Positions 11,747 to 22,854 of a DNA stretch of 64,000 nucleotides are shown piece after piece. A model generated the notes under the pieces. The model ran no database searches, was not told the origin of the DNA, and was given only the letters and a program-made list of their open reading frames with translations. Made by a program: the position numbers and the translations under genes. This DNA comes from Porpolomopsis calyptriformis (lineage: Eukaryota > Basidiomycota > Agaricomycetes > Agaricales > Hygrophoraceae): assembly GCA_951640195.1 (NCBI GenBank), contig OX621170.1, positions 1,178,001-1,242,000 of the forward strand, in the 5' to 3' direction. Numbering within the stretch: the stretch's first letter is position 1; each line of letters opens with the position of its first letter.

Positions 11747-14700
11747 CTATGCCAGGGCCGATAGCAACTTCACAATAGTAGCATGGTTGTTTTGAACCGC
11801 ATAGAAAAGTGGCGTTCGACCACCATCGTCCGTTGACTGTACTTCAACATCGTTCCGGGCAAGCAGCAGCTTCACGATAGAACCATGACCTCTCCCAGCT
11901 GCACACGAAAGCGGGGTTCGACCATGCTGGTCTTTCGAGTCCGCTTCAACGTCATCCCGAGCAAGCAGCAGTTTCACGATAGCATCATGCCCTCTCTCAG
12001 CTGCGTAGAAAAGCGGGGTTCGACCGTACGAGTCCTTTGAATCCGCTTCAACGTCGTCCCGAGCAAGCAGCAGCTTCACGATGACATACCATCCTACCTC
12101 AGCTGCGCTCGAAAGCGGTGTTCGACCTTCCGAGTCCCTCGAGTTCACTTCAACGTCATCCCGAACAAGAAACAGCTTCACAATGTCATCATGCCGCCTT
12201 CCAGATGAATACCAAAGAGGTGTTCGACCATCCGAGTTCTTCGAGCCTGCTTCAACGTCGTCCCGGGCGAGCAGCAGCTTCACAACAGCATATCGCCCAT
12301 TCTCAGCCGCATAGGACAGGGGTGTTCGACCGTTCCAGCTCTTCGAGTCCGCTTCTACGTCACCCCGAGCAAGGAGCAGCTCCACGGCAACATCATTCCC
12401 TTTCTCAGCTGCATAGGAAAGTGGAGTTCGATCATTCGAGGCTTTCGAGTCTGCCTCGATATCACCTCGAGCAAGCAGCAGCTTCACAACATCATGATTG
12501 CATTTCTCAACCGCATATGAAAGCGGCGTTCGACCAAACGGGTCCTTCGAGTTTATCGCAACGTCAGCCCGAGCGAGCAGCAGCTTCACGATGGTATCAT
12601 GCCCTGTTTCAAAGGCACAAAAAAGCGGCGTTCGACCATACCAGTCCATCGAGTCCACTTCGACATCATCCCGAGCAAGCAGCAACTTCACAACGGCATC
12701 ATTCCCTCTTTCAACGGCTTTCGAAAGCGGCGTTCGACCAAAAGGGTCCTTCGGGTTTGTTATAATATCTTCCCGAGCAAGTAGCAACTTCACAATGGCA
12801 TCGTCCCCGATTTCAACTGCATTCATAAGCGGCGTTTGACCAGAAGGGCCTTTCGGGTTTGTTGCAACATCGTCCCGAGCAAGTAGCAACTTCACGATAG
12901 CATGATACCCGTTCTTAGTTGCATGCCAAAGGGGCGTTCGACCAAGCGAGTCCTTCTGGTCTGCGTTAATATCGTCCCGATCAAGCAGCAGCTTCACGAT
13001 GACACTACACCCATTCTCAGCTGCACGCGAAAGAGGCGATTGTGTGTTCGAGTCCTTCGAGTTGACTTCAACGTCATCCCGAGCGAGCAGCAGCTTTACT
13101 ATGGCTTCACGCCCGTTCGCGGCTGCATAGGAAAGCGTGTTTGCTTCAACATCACCCCGAGCAAGCAGCAGTTTTACAATGGCATCACTCCCACTCACGG
13201 CTGCATATGAAAGGGGCGTTCGGCCACGATCGTCCGTCGATTGCACTTCAACGTCGTGCCGGGCAAGCAGCAGCTCCACGACGGCACGACGAGCACTCAG
13301 AGCTGCACGCGAAAGCGGTGTTTGACCATACTGGTCCCTCGAGTCCGCTTCAACGTCATTCCGAGCGAGCAGCAGTTTCACGACGGTATAATCCCCTCTG
13401 CCAGCTGCTTTGAAAAGCGGCGTTTGACCATACGAGTCCTTCAAATTCGCTTTCACTTCACCACGAGCAAGAAGCAGCTTCACGAGGGCATCATGCCCTT
13501 CTTCAACCGCGTAGAAAAGCGGCGTTCGACCGGACAAGTCCGTAGAGTCTGCTTCAACATCATTCCGAGCAAGCAGCAGCTTCACGATGGCACCATGCCC
13601 TCTTTGAGCTGCATACGAAAGAGGCGTCCGTCTCTTGCTATCAACCTTGTTTGCAGTTGCCCCACTGTCAAGCTGATAATGAAAAAGCTTTTCCAAGCCC
13701 CAATAAGCAGTAGTATGGATGTCTGAGAATTTCCTTGGACAATCTTGGCTCCTATTCGACCAACGAGAGACAGACGCCAACATAACTTGGCTGGCACATT
13801 CAACTTTGGGTCCATTCCCAAGGAAGTCCATCGCCAAGTTTTTGATACTCTCTTGGTGTTGACGTGCATGATGGCCCCAGTTCCGAGAGGCGTAATCAAG
13901 GAGGGGGTTGGCTTTCAAGACGGATTCGAACTCATCACCGTCATTGCAGTAGCCACAAGCGAATACATCGAATGATAGGTAGGTAAGACATGTCGCGGCC
14001 ATGGTGGCCTCGGCGTTCGGAAATAGAGATTCACGTCGATTCTCAAAATATTGCTGGGTTGTGTAGTCTGTATAAAATGAATATTGAACATATTATCAGA
14101 TATTTGTTGGTGTACTTACGGGCGAGGCGCACAATGTTCTCTTCCTTGTCAATAACAACCAATCCCGCGCACACAGAAGTCAGCTTCCATTCAAAGGCAA
14201 GAGCGCGACGGTCCATCTTCGTCATCTTTGGTGAAACGGCAAGGGCATGTCGAAGCTCTTCGACAGACAATGGTCGGGATGCATATACAATCCATGACAG
14301 AACCCGTTTCGCTAACTCCTTTGTATTGGCTTGCCGTTCAATTCGTCCCATGGCTTCGTCATAAATTTGATCTATATCGGCCGGAAGATTATCCAGAGCA
14401 TGAAGCAGAGCTTCTTCGCTGTCCTGGTCTAAAAGCGCATTCATATGCAGCTGTGCCAATAAAAACCTTGCCGAAAAGTCAGAGAAAGATTCAATAAATA
14501 TGTGAATATCGGAAGCACTCACATGCCTCTAACAGTATCAACAATTTTTTGTGTGATGGCCTCTTGCATATCTATCAGACCTGGATAATAAGCAAGCCGG
14601 CTTCGAGCATATCTGGCTACATCTTGATCGGTTGCGTGAATATCAAGCCGCGGTGCTTCGCGAAAGTGCTGTTCGATTGACGGGAGGTTACGTGAAGTCA

Positions 14701-15514
14701 CCATCAGGTTGACAGGTCCGGCTAAAGATCGAATTGCCTTCAACAGTTTTGCCCGAGATTCATTACTATCGGAACATTCATCCAGGGCATCCACTACAAT
14801 GAATACCTTGTCGTATGTCTTGATTTCTAGTTCCAACACTTCCATAAGTCCGTCAAGAGTGGGAAAAGTACCTTGACGTTTGTGGCGGCGATGAAATGAC
14901 TTGATGTTTTCAGATATGGAAGCAGAATCTTGGACGAACTGTTTGAGCAGACTGGCTATAAGGTTTGTGACTGTCTGTAGAGTCTGTTCCTTGTAGTTGC
15001 AGAAAATGCATGCTACCCCAACGTTGCTGTCTTTGTAGAACATTTGGAGATAGTTTACAACAACGGCTCTAGAGGGCAGTCGAAATTAGCCTTGAATCAA
15101 CGGGCGATGTAGAAAATGCTATTACGCAAGGATTGTTTTTCCGGCGCCAGCTGCATAAAAATTAACCAACTAAGTCGGTCACGGAGGTTGATAAGCTTAC
15201 GATTTCCAGGACACCATAATGTCTGCGACGTTCCCTCACGCCAATTCAGGAATGTTGGAGATTCGAGCAGCCAATTGCCAGTCCCCTTTTCATGTATCTG
15301 TAGAAATTGGCTCTGTGATGCCTTGAAGTTAAGAGGAGATAGCCAGAGTACGATGTTGCAATGCTCTGATATCATTCAATTCATAGGCTTGTGAATTGAA
15401 GCCAGATAACCTACCGTCATCGTAATTGGAATTGAAATTGTTAATAGTCTGGTCCCGGGCGACGATGTTGACTCCTTGGTTATTATCAAAGCTGAGATTC
15501 TGTGCACTAATCAT
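11747..15514 (-). CDS. NACHT NLR-type protein with 19 C-terminal ankyrin repeats
   Basis: STAND ATPase of the fungal NLR class, a group involved in heterokaryon incompatibility and suspected innate immunity. The spliced N-terminus is very short: MISAQNLSFDNNQGVNIVAR and about 30 more residues, then EHCNIVLWLSPLNFKAS. FLNWREGTSQTLWCPGNP leads across an intron into Walker A GAGKTILA; Walker B is VFIVVDALDEC, followed by the sensor-like NLMVTSRN. The winged-helix region runs through RVLSWIVYASRPLSVEELRH, an intron, then HYTTQQYFENRRESLFPNAE and ATCLTYLSFDVFACGYC, typical of fungal NACHT proteins. The rest is an uninterrupted ankyrin exon ending at 11747. No effector domain is visible at the N-terminus; the ATG at 15598 in another exon frame is an alternative start. 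Confidence 0.87.
11750..13650 (-). repeat. 19 tandem ankyrin repeats of 34 residues (102 nt)
   Basis: Repeat consensus: xxGRTPLxYAAExG followed by HDAIVKLLLARDDVEADSKD. I count 19 units. Most differ at only a few residues, mainly after TPL and around the second helix, while KLLLAR and the DVE block are nearly constant. The DNA is correspondingly repetitive, with the + strand showing cccgagcaagcagcagcttcac again and again, broken here to its core 'gagcaagcagcagctt'. Unit 6 (around 13090-13150) lacks eight residues including GRTP but stays in frame. Confidence 0.93.
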
Positions 15515-15907
15515 CGAGTGTTCGTAGATCTTTCCCACGCTGGCCAATGTATCCTCCCTCGACATCCCAAGCAAGCCGACAGCGCCCTGTCGCCCCATTC
15601 ACCGTTTCAATAAACCATTCAGAATCCCCTACGCTAAAACTGCTCCCACCGCCATTTCTATATCCTCCCTTAGGTATCATCGCACCTTCATGATGGTCGC
15701 GCACAGGTAACGCGAAGTTTCCGTGGGCTGCATGACACCCTGAGGTTGTTTAAGACGAGATGTATTTAGGTATAAATAATGTCTGGATGCCGAGTTGTGA
15801 TTCAGAAACGTAGACGGTTTAGACTGACTTTTGATATTCGAGCTTTATTTTGAATATTCAGCTTGGCGAGAACGATCCGCAAAATTTCTTTCTGTCGTCC
15901 TTTCAGG
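15515..15907. other. divergent intergenic region, NLR / PfkB kinase
   Basis: About 390 bp that should hold both 5' regions. Part of it may be a non-coding or alternative 5' exon of the NLR gene, because an open frame with ATG at 15598 runs into the same exon. Nothing else is recognisable. Confidence 0.45.
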
Positions 15908-17595
15908 ATGGCCCGTTTGCGGCGAGACACGCAAGACGCACAGGCACCTCAACGACCTCTTCGCATCGTCGCCTCTGGTACTCTCTTTCTCACCCATACC
16001 CTGTTCGTTCCGAGCCATCCCTCTCCGTCAACCGTGATTCGCGCCCACTCGGTGTCGAAAGCCCGTGGCGGGTCTGCGAGCAATCTACTGTCGCTTCTAG
16101 CCCAATTTCCTTCAGTAGAGGCATTGTTGGTCGCTCCTTTGGCTGGAAACGATGAAGGTACCATGATCATCCACGATCTGGAGAAAGAAGGCGTCATCAC
16201 GAGGTATTGCAAGATATGGGAGGGTGCAGGCGTTCCAAGTGCCTGGGTTTTACACTCGGGTTCGTCCTTCGCGCTCTGTGTTTAATGTTCATTTGCAGAC
16301 GTAAAAGAACTCATGTCCTGGCTGCCTGCGTTTCTAGTTGATAATGATACTCGTACCGTCGTCAATCACAACCCCCTTCCAGATATAACTCATGAGGAAT
16401 TCGTTTCGCTCCTTGGCCCGCTTCTCGCCCCGGAAAATTATTTGTATGCGCCCCCCTTTTCCTCTCCAGCCCCCTCTCCGAATCAATCGCCTCGTCGTGT
16501 TTCCCCTCCCCCTCTCCCGCGCACCTCTACGCAAGTTCGATACAACCCCAACAGCCCGGCACCTTTTGATTGGCTTCATTTCGAAGGCCGCTCCGTCAAA
16601 ACCACCATCAATAACATCACCGGAATAGATGGACTCGCGCGGGAACGGAAATGGAGGAGCCACTGTGTGTTCAGCGTTGATATTGGCAGAAAGGGAAGAC
16701 AAGGTGTCGAAGCGGTGTGAATCTTTTCCCTCCTGCTAATTCGCACCCGGAACCTCATCACCGTTTAGCTGATCCCTCACGCTGACGTCCTGTTCCTAAA
16801 CAAACATTACGCTCAGGCCCATTCCCCCCATTATTCCGCTTCCCCCCGTGCCTTCCTTCTATCTCTTACATCAATCGCACAACCACATGCTCTTCTCATA
16901 GCCTACTGGGGTTCCGAAGGTGCCGCAGTTCTGTCCTTGCCCACGAAAGAATATTTTCAAAGTTCAGGATGGGTGGAGGAGAGAGGCACGAGTGCCCCAC
17001 CTCAAGCATTTACTCAGCAGGCGACTGACACCGATGCCAAGCCCGACGAGTTTCAATCCGTTGATAGCGGGAGTCATTTCTGGCCGGGTCATCGAAGCCG
17101 GACGCCCTCGAGTGCATATAATCAGAGCGCGATGGGGCTGTCGGCAGGGTCACATTCGTGTTCTCACGCCCAACAGAAAGACGATGATGAAGAGAATGAT
17201 AATGATTCTCAAGGAACGGAAGTTCCAGATGAGAAGGATGATGGGACTCAGGAAGAAGATAGAGTAGTGGATGAGGTGGGCGCGCAGGATGCCTTTGTTG
17301 CTGGGATGATATATGCCATGAGCAGACGTATTGCTCCCGGCGCCCCTTACACACCCTCGGCCGCGGGTGAGGACGCACGCACCAGTGCAAACTCCTCGGA
17401 AACTGAGAGAGCCAGATGGCGTTTGGACGAGTGCCTCAGGTGCGTTAGCTGGGTGGTGTTCTGCGCCTCCCTTGACGACTGAGCTTGTTTTTTATTGTCA
17501 GGTTTGCTACTGAACTCTCGGGACGTAAAGCACGACGAAAAAATTGGGAAGGTTTGGCCGATGAGATGATAAGAGCGGGTTGGTTTGACTATTGA
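15908..17595 (+). CDS. PfkB-family carbohydrate kinase (ribokinase/ketohexokinase-like)
   Basis: ATP-dependent sugar-kinase fold. The start MARLRRDTQDAQAP leads into RIVASGTLFLTHTLFVP and then HSVSKARGGSASNLLSLLAQ, the family's N-terminal glycine-containing substrate motif, followed by SVEALLVAPLAGNDEG. Later exons give VKTTINNITGIDG, HADVLFLNKHYAQ and PHALLIAYWGSEGAAVL. The C-terminal anion-hole and catalytic motif appears as EVGAQDAFVAGMIYAMSRR, where the usual GAGD is GAQD with the catalytic Asp kept. Before it lies a long acidic, low-complexity insert (QQKDDDEENDNDSQGTE region, about 17170-17280). The last intron joins LDECLR to FATELSGRKAR, ending at GWFDY. An upstream in-frame ATG at 15863 is an alternative start. 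Substrate cannot be told. Confidence 0.82.
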
Positions 17596-17792
17596 CAGAA
17601 AGATGGCTGGGTCACAAGGGGACTCGAGCAACGTACATATCACCAATGAATTCCCTCCTCGATCTGTCGGTGGTCTTACGATGCCGAGAATATTGTAAAT
17701 GGTCAGAAAACCTTGTTAAACGTAAATTGAGCGGATAGATTGAGCAGGTGCTTGTGCCGGATTATTATAAATCAGCCCAATATGTGATCCCG

Positions 17793-19114
17793 TTACTCTG
17801 CTGGAACGCCCCTTTCTTTAGATGGCGATTTGCCAGTTAGCATGTGCCATAGTTCTGGTCCATCGTGAATGAGAGCCTAAGGGAAGTGCATAAGCTGAGC
17901 AATAAGCAACGGAAAATTTGGTAATTACTACGATAACTTCAACGGCGATGAGAGCTATAATCACAAGTTCCATCCGGTGGCTAGACGACTGCGGCTAGGA
18001 TCAGATGTACAGGCGGCAACGAAGATGGTCACGATATTCACCTCTGTGAGGAGTTGCCGCAACACGGATTGAGCCTGTTACAATGAATTAATAAGTCACA
18101 TTGCATCAATTCACAAAACTACCTCGGCCGCATATGTGATTTTCTTGTTCACAGAAGTTGTACGGGCTCCGACCTCCAATGCATCGCTCAAAGAGTTGAA
18201 AAAACCTAGGAAGCGCCGTCAACCCACTCGCACTTGTTTAACCAAGCAGACGAATACCTTCGAGCTCAGGTTCAGCCCAATAAAAGTCTGGCGTGTCGGA
18301 AAAGTTCTCTCTGTTAAGATTGAGGCCTTGACGGAATCTCATCAGTTCACCGAGTTTTTTTATCAGTGCCTTCCGTCCCAATCCAGGTTTCCCGCTCATC
18401 TCGAGGGAGTGTGGGAGCAAGGCTACAGAAGACAAGTAGTTATCCAACGACTCTTCGAGTGCGGAGAGGGCTGTAGAACGGGATAATGCCTGGGAAAAGG
18501 CGTAGCGGGCGAGAAGTGTCTCTTTAGGGAGTATAGTAGGTGGCAGGGATGCAGGCAGAGAAGAGGCCGAGCTTAGAGGAGAGGTTCGACCGAGGATGAT
18601 TAAGTCACCTTGTAATCGAGTGTTTCTGTGCAAATGGCAATCGAATCAGTTTTTTTGAGTACTTGAGCGATTCAAGTAGAACCCCACCCAACTCGGTTGG
18701 ATCAGTTACAAATTCCAATTCTTCCGTCTCTGCTTCCTTCAGAGGCGCGACTTCAACGTCGGGCTTGATGCAGTTTGCGGCGAATTTTCTCGCCTCTTTT
18801 TCTCCCAATCCCCAGCACACGAAACTACCGTTTGCGAACACGAACACTTCGCCTTCTTTATCATTCTCGCTCCATTTTGGTATCCACCACGATTCGTGAA
18901 GGGTTTGAGCCATTGGGGGTAGGTACTTCCGCAGACGCGATAGGGTATAGCGTTCGGCGGTTGAGAGAGTGAAAATGGTCTGAATGTTTCCTCGTGTCGG
19001 GGTGGGATTGGAGCGGATGGGAAGAGAAGCCGAGGTCGATCTCCGCAGGGGAGTGGTAGCCTTGCGTTTTGGCTTGGATGGATCGGGTGAATGAGGATCC
19101 ACTTCAGATGCCAT
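17793..19114 (-). CDS. RMD1: RMD1/RMND1-family (DUF155) protein
   Basis: DUF155 proteins include yeast Rmd1/Rmd8, needed for meiotic nuclear division, and mitochondrial RMND1, tied to mitochondrial translation. Visible blocks: GEVFVFANGSFVCWGLGE, LEFVTDPTELGG, an intron with donor gtactc, NTRLQGDLIILGR, FSQALSRSTALSALEESLDN, then GKPGLGRKALIKKLGELMRF and TPDFYWAEPELE. Four further small exons extend the end: FFNSLSDALEVGARTTSVNK, ITYAAE, AQSVLRQLLTE, HRMELVIIALIAVEVIV and ALIHDGPELWHMLTGK, stopping at 17793. The hydrophobic MELVIIALIAVEVIV is the expected C-terminal membrane segment. Start at 19114 (MASEVDPHS); an upstream in-frame ATG at 19246 would add an Arg-rich, presequence-like extension, so mitochondrial targeting is possible. 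Confidence 0.85.
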
Positions 19115-19886
19115 TCCACGACATTGCGATAAAAAACCGAATTCAAGCTTGTTTAGCCGGGAAATACAAGGAGATGAGAATCGTATGCGAAACTGAAATT
19201 GGCTGAATTTAATGGCTGGACGAGCGTTATCATCAAGGCTTACCATCGCGGGGTGAAGGGAGTCCGAAGTCAGACACGAAGCACTCCGATCACATATATC
19301 ATGAGGAATCTTTCACACAATCAATGCAGGCAAACGCTCTGAATTTTGGATGATAAATGAATCAAAGTACGAGTAAGAAGCGGCCGTGCTACTCGAAATT
19401 GTTGTTAAAGATGCCAGCTCGTTTCCAGTTGCCGTGTTTCTATTGGCTTCACTTTGCCCACCGTCAGCCCGAGTGATAAACTCAAGGGCTGTCCTCATAC
19501 CCTTGCACCGGTACGCGAGGACGTTTCGGGACTGGTGGATCGTCTGCTTAGCTCATGAACACTACTCAGGTGCGAAGGACTAACTCGGGTATGTGGTAGG
19601 GATGGGCTCAGCAGGTTTCCAACCGAGCCTTCTGCGAATTGGGGGCACAGTAATGACCATCACAGGGCCTATGGCTCCCATGACGCAGGAATAAAAGAGT
19701 ACTGGATTTTCATGTGCTTGCCGTTGCTGTCGGTTCCGTTGCATTCAGTGACAGAATGCTTGAATTTCCACAGCAAAGACACTCACGAGATATCGGTACG
19801 TTTGGCGAAACGGACCAGTCAATGATGCCATAAACCAAGGACTAAGAAAACAAGCGTAAACAAAGCTTTCCTCTTCAACGCTCACG
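19115..19886. other. divergent intergenic region, RMD1-like / SNU66
   Basis: About 770 bp, the widest divergent promoter in the left half. It may include the N-terminal extension of the RMD1-like protein up to 19246. No conserved frame, repeat or RNA gene seen. Confidence 0.45.
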
Positions 19887-22792
19887 ATGTCTATGGAAGA
19901 AAGCATCAGTTTGGAAGAGACCAACAAAATCCGTATTTCTCTAGGTCTCAAACCTCTCACGGATGACAAGGCACCAACCAATGACAAGGAGAAGCAGGCT
20001 GAGGATAACTATGCTAAGTTGCGCCAAACTCAAACCCAAGAACGAGAGTCAAAGTGATTTTTCAGGTTCGCTTTCGGCCGTGTAGTTTGCATTCTGATTT
20101 CTTCCCTTTTCATTGTAGGCAAATCCGGGACCGGATAGCCAAGTGAGTACCTCTTCCCTCATATTTATTTACAATCACTTCCATGTCTTTCGTGGGCGTT
20201 CAGGCCCGATTTCGTCAAATAAGTAAATGAGCACCATGGCTCACGCGACCGTTTCCCCAGGGTGAGAAATCGGCGAGAACTTAATGCCTCACTTAAAGGA
20301 GCGACGCTTGGCGACGCGCTAGATGATGGTGACACCGACGATATTCGGAAATGGGTGAAAAAGAGTAAGAAGAAGGAGAAGGAACTCGCGAAGAAGAAGC
20401 AAGAGGAACTTGAACTTATGGACAAGGTCTTCCAAGGAGCGGAATACACAGAAAGTATGTTATAAAATTTCACCTCATGGTTGCTCGGTACTCATGGCAT
20501 GAATTGTTTTAGAGGATCTCGTTGGGCTTAAGGTTAGCCACGACTTTAACGACATGGACGAGGGCGAAGCTCGCATACTCACTTTGAAAGACAGTCGTAT
20601 TCTTGATAATGAAGGTACGGTTATTTTCCCACTCTTTCGCTATGGCTGACTGATTTTGGTGACCGCAGAGGATGAGCTGCAGAATGTCGAGATGGCTGAA
20701 GCCGAGCGGACAAAGGCGATCAATGAGTTGAAAATCAAGAGACGCGATTACACCGGGTATGACGACGATGAGTTCGAACCTGGTAAACAGGGTATGAAAC
20801 GCGCCGTTCTCGCCAAGTACGACGAAGACCTTGAAGGACCTAAGCAAACGGTAAGCCACCTCAGACTGATTTCTCTCGGAGTCCAATTCAAATTTCGCAG
20901 GACTTCCGTCTCGGAAGCGGTACATGGGCAGGTCAAGCTGCGAGTGTATCAAAGCGTGAAGAGGACTCCACGGTTACTGTTAACAAGTCGTTGTTGTCGA
21001 TAGATTACTCCAGTGAGTTGTTTCGCATTACATATGTCTCCAGCCTTATACTCTTGCGCAGAAAATATGGAAACATCCGACTACCTAAAGGAAGGTGACG
21101 TGGGCTTCAAAAAACCAAAGGTCCGTGTATGAACTCCCATACCGTCGCTCTACTTATTTTTTCACTCTTAGACAAAAAAGAAACATTCTTCACGACGTTC
21201 TGCCGCTGTTGACAGCGACGATCGAATGCAAGTTGGCGAGGATATCATCATTCATAAATCCCGCAATCTGGACACAAATTTTGTGGATGACGATGAACTC
21301 CAAGCAGCCCTTGCGCGATCCCGGAAAGCAAAGCTCCAGAAAGTGAAAAAGCTATCACCGGATGAAGTGGTCAAAAAGAGTACGTTATACCGTCGCTTGC
21401 TCGTTGCTCCTTCCTTCCTCATTTATCATATTTGTAGTCGCAAACGATCGAGCGCGAGAACAAGTTGCGGTAAATGGGGTCATAAAGGTCGAAGACGGCG
21501 ATGCAACTGATAGAGACGCAAGCGGAATCACTTTTGACGACACATCAGAGTTCGTTCGAGCGATAACTTATAACCCTGTTCCAGTCAAGGCTGAGCCTGT
21601 CGATCCCTCGTTAACGAGAGTACATTCCAAGCAACCATCGCCAACAAGAGATGTTTCGATGGATAGGGGTGACGTAGCAGTAGAAGAACTGGAAGCTGGG
21701 GAAGTTGTTATGAAAGAAGAAGATGACGACGACGAAGCTATGCTGAACGCCATTGAAGACGCTCTCAAGGCGACAGAGGCAGAGGAGAGTGGTGATACTC
21801 AAAATGGAGATGTTGGAACGTCAACTGAACAGACCTTCGATGCTGGCATGGCGTCGACCCTCAACATTCTGCGGCAACAAGGAATTCTTGCAAAACCAAC
21901 AGGAGACCAGAAGGATCGCGAAAAGACTCAGCTGCAAAGAGACTTGTGGTTGGCCGATCAACGTCGCCGTATTGCATTACGCGAAATGGAACGCTTGCAA
22001 TCCCGTGGGTCTAACAAAGACCAAGCCCAACGCGAATACGAGAACCGAGTACGGGAGCAGCAAGAAGCGCGAGAGAACCTGGAAGCGTTCAAGAACTACA
22101 AGCCAGATGTCAACATCGTATACTATGACGAATTCGGCCGTACCTTGACACCGAAAGAAGCTTGGAAAGCTCTTTCGCACACCTTCCACGGGAAAGGCTC
22201 CAGTAAAATGAAAACGGAGAAGAGGCTGAAGAAAATTGCGGAAGAGAAGAAGCAAGCGGCCATGGCTAGCGGTGATACACCTTTGAGCATGAACAGGGCC
22301 TTCCAGATTCGTCAGGAGAAAGCGGGCCAAGCTCACTTTGTACTATCCGTGGGTAATAGAGGGTACGTTCTTCCTCTTCCCTCAATTACATTCTGAGGCT
22401 GATTCTCTTCCAGTGCTGTTCCCCAAATCGCGGAGTTCCTTGATGCCCAGCCTTTGTCCAAGGGCAAGACGGAGAAGACGAAAAGCAAGAAGAAAGACGC
22501 CGCGAAAGCGAATCAAACACTGGATTCCGGAATCATTACGCTTCCGGCGCCTCAACCAGTCTCTCTTATTGACAGCGCAGTTCCTTCCGCCTTCACTAAT
22601 TCTACATCGGGCAGCCCAGCACCCACCCCGAAACCTGGTTTCTCGAAAATTTCGTCAGGAGCGGAAGCTGCCCCATCATCTCAAGGCGGTACGCCCGTAC
22701 CGAGCGACCGGACCAAGGTAGCGTTTGGGTTCGGTGCCAAGCGGAAAGCAGGAGATGAACTGAAGGGAACGCCTCCACCAAAGAGGCGGTAG
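19887..22792 (+). CDS. SNU66: U4/U6.U5 tri-snRNP protein Snu66 (SART1)
   Basis: Spliceosomal tri-snRNP component that bridges snRNPs before activation. MSMEESISLEETNKIRISLG opens with the SLEETNKIR-LGLKPL motif typical of SART1. After introns: RNRRELNASLKGATLGDALD, DDIRKWVKKSKKKEKELAKK, LVGLKVSHDFNDMDEGEARI followed by LTLKDSRILDNE, a highly conserved SART1 block. Then ELKIKRRDYTGYDDDEFEPG and the long acidic exon with ITFDDTSEFVRAITYNP. The C-terminal core has YYDEFGRTLTPKEAWKALSH, FHGKGSSKMKTEKRLKKI and TPLSMNRAFQIRQEKAGQAH. The protein ends KRKAGDELKGTPPPKRR. Eight or more short introns interrupt the 5' half. Nuclear. Confidence 0.94.
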
Positions 22793-22854
22793 GTAAATTG
22801 ATATGGCGTTTGGAACGCATGGATACAACCATGGTGATACATCGTGTACTGTAC

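Noticed and set aside
12118..12765. Long + strand open frames (His/Ser/Pro-rich) across 12.0-13.7 kb
   Set aside because: They are the antisense image of the ankyrin repeats; the repetitive DNA keeps several frames open, but the proteins are low complexity and have no family match.
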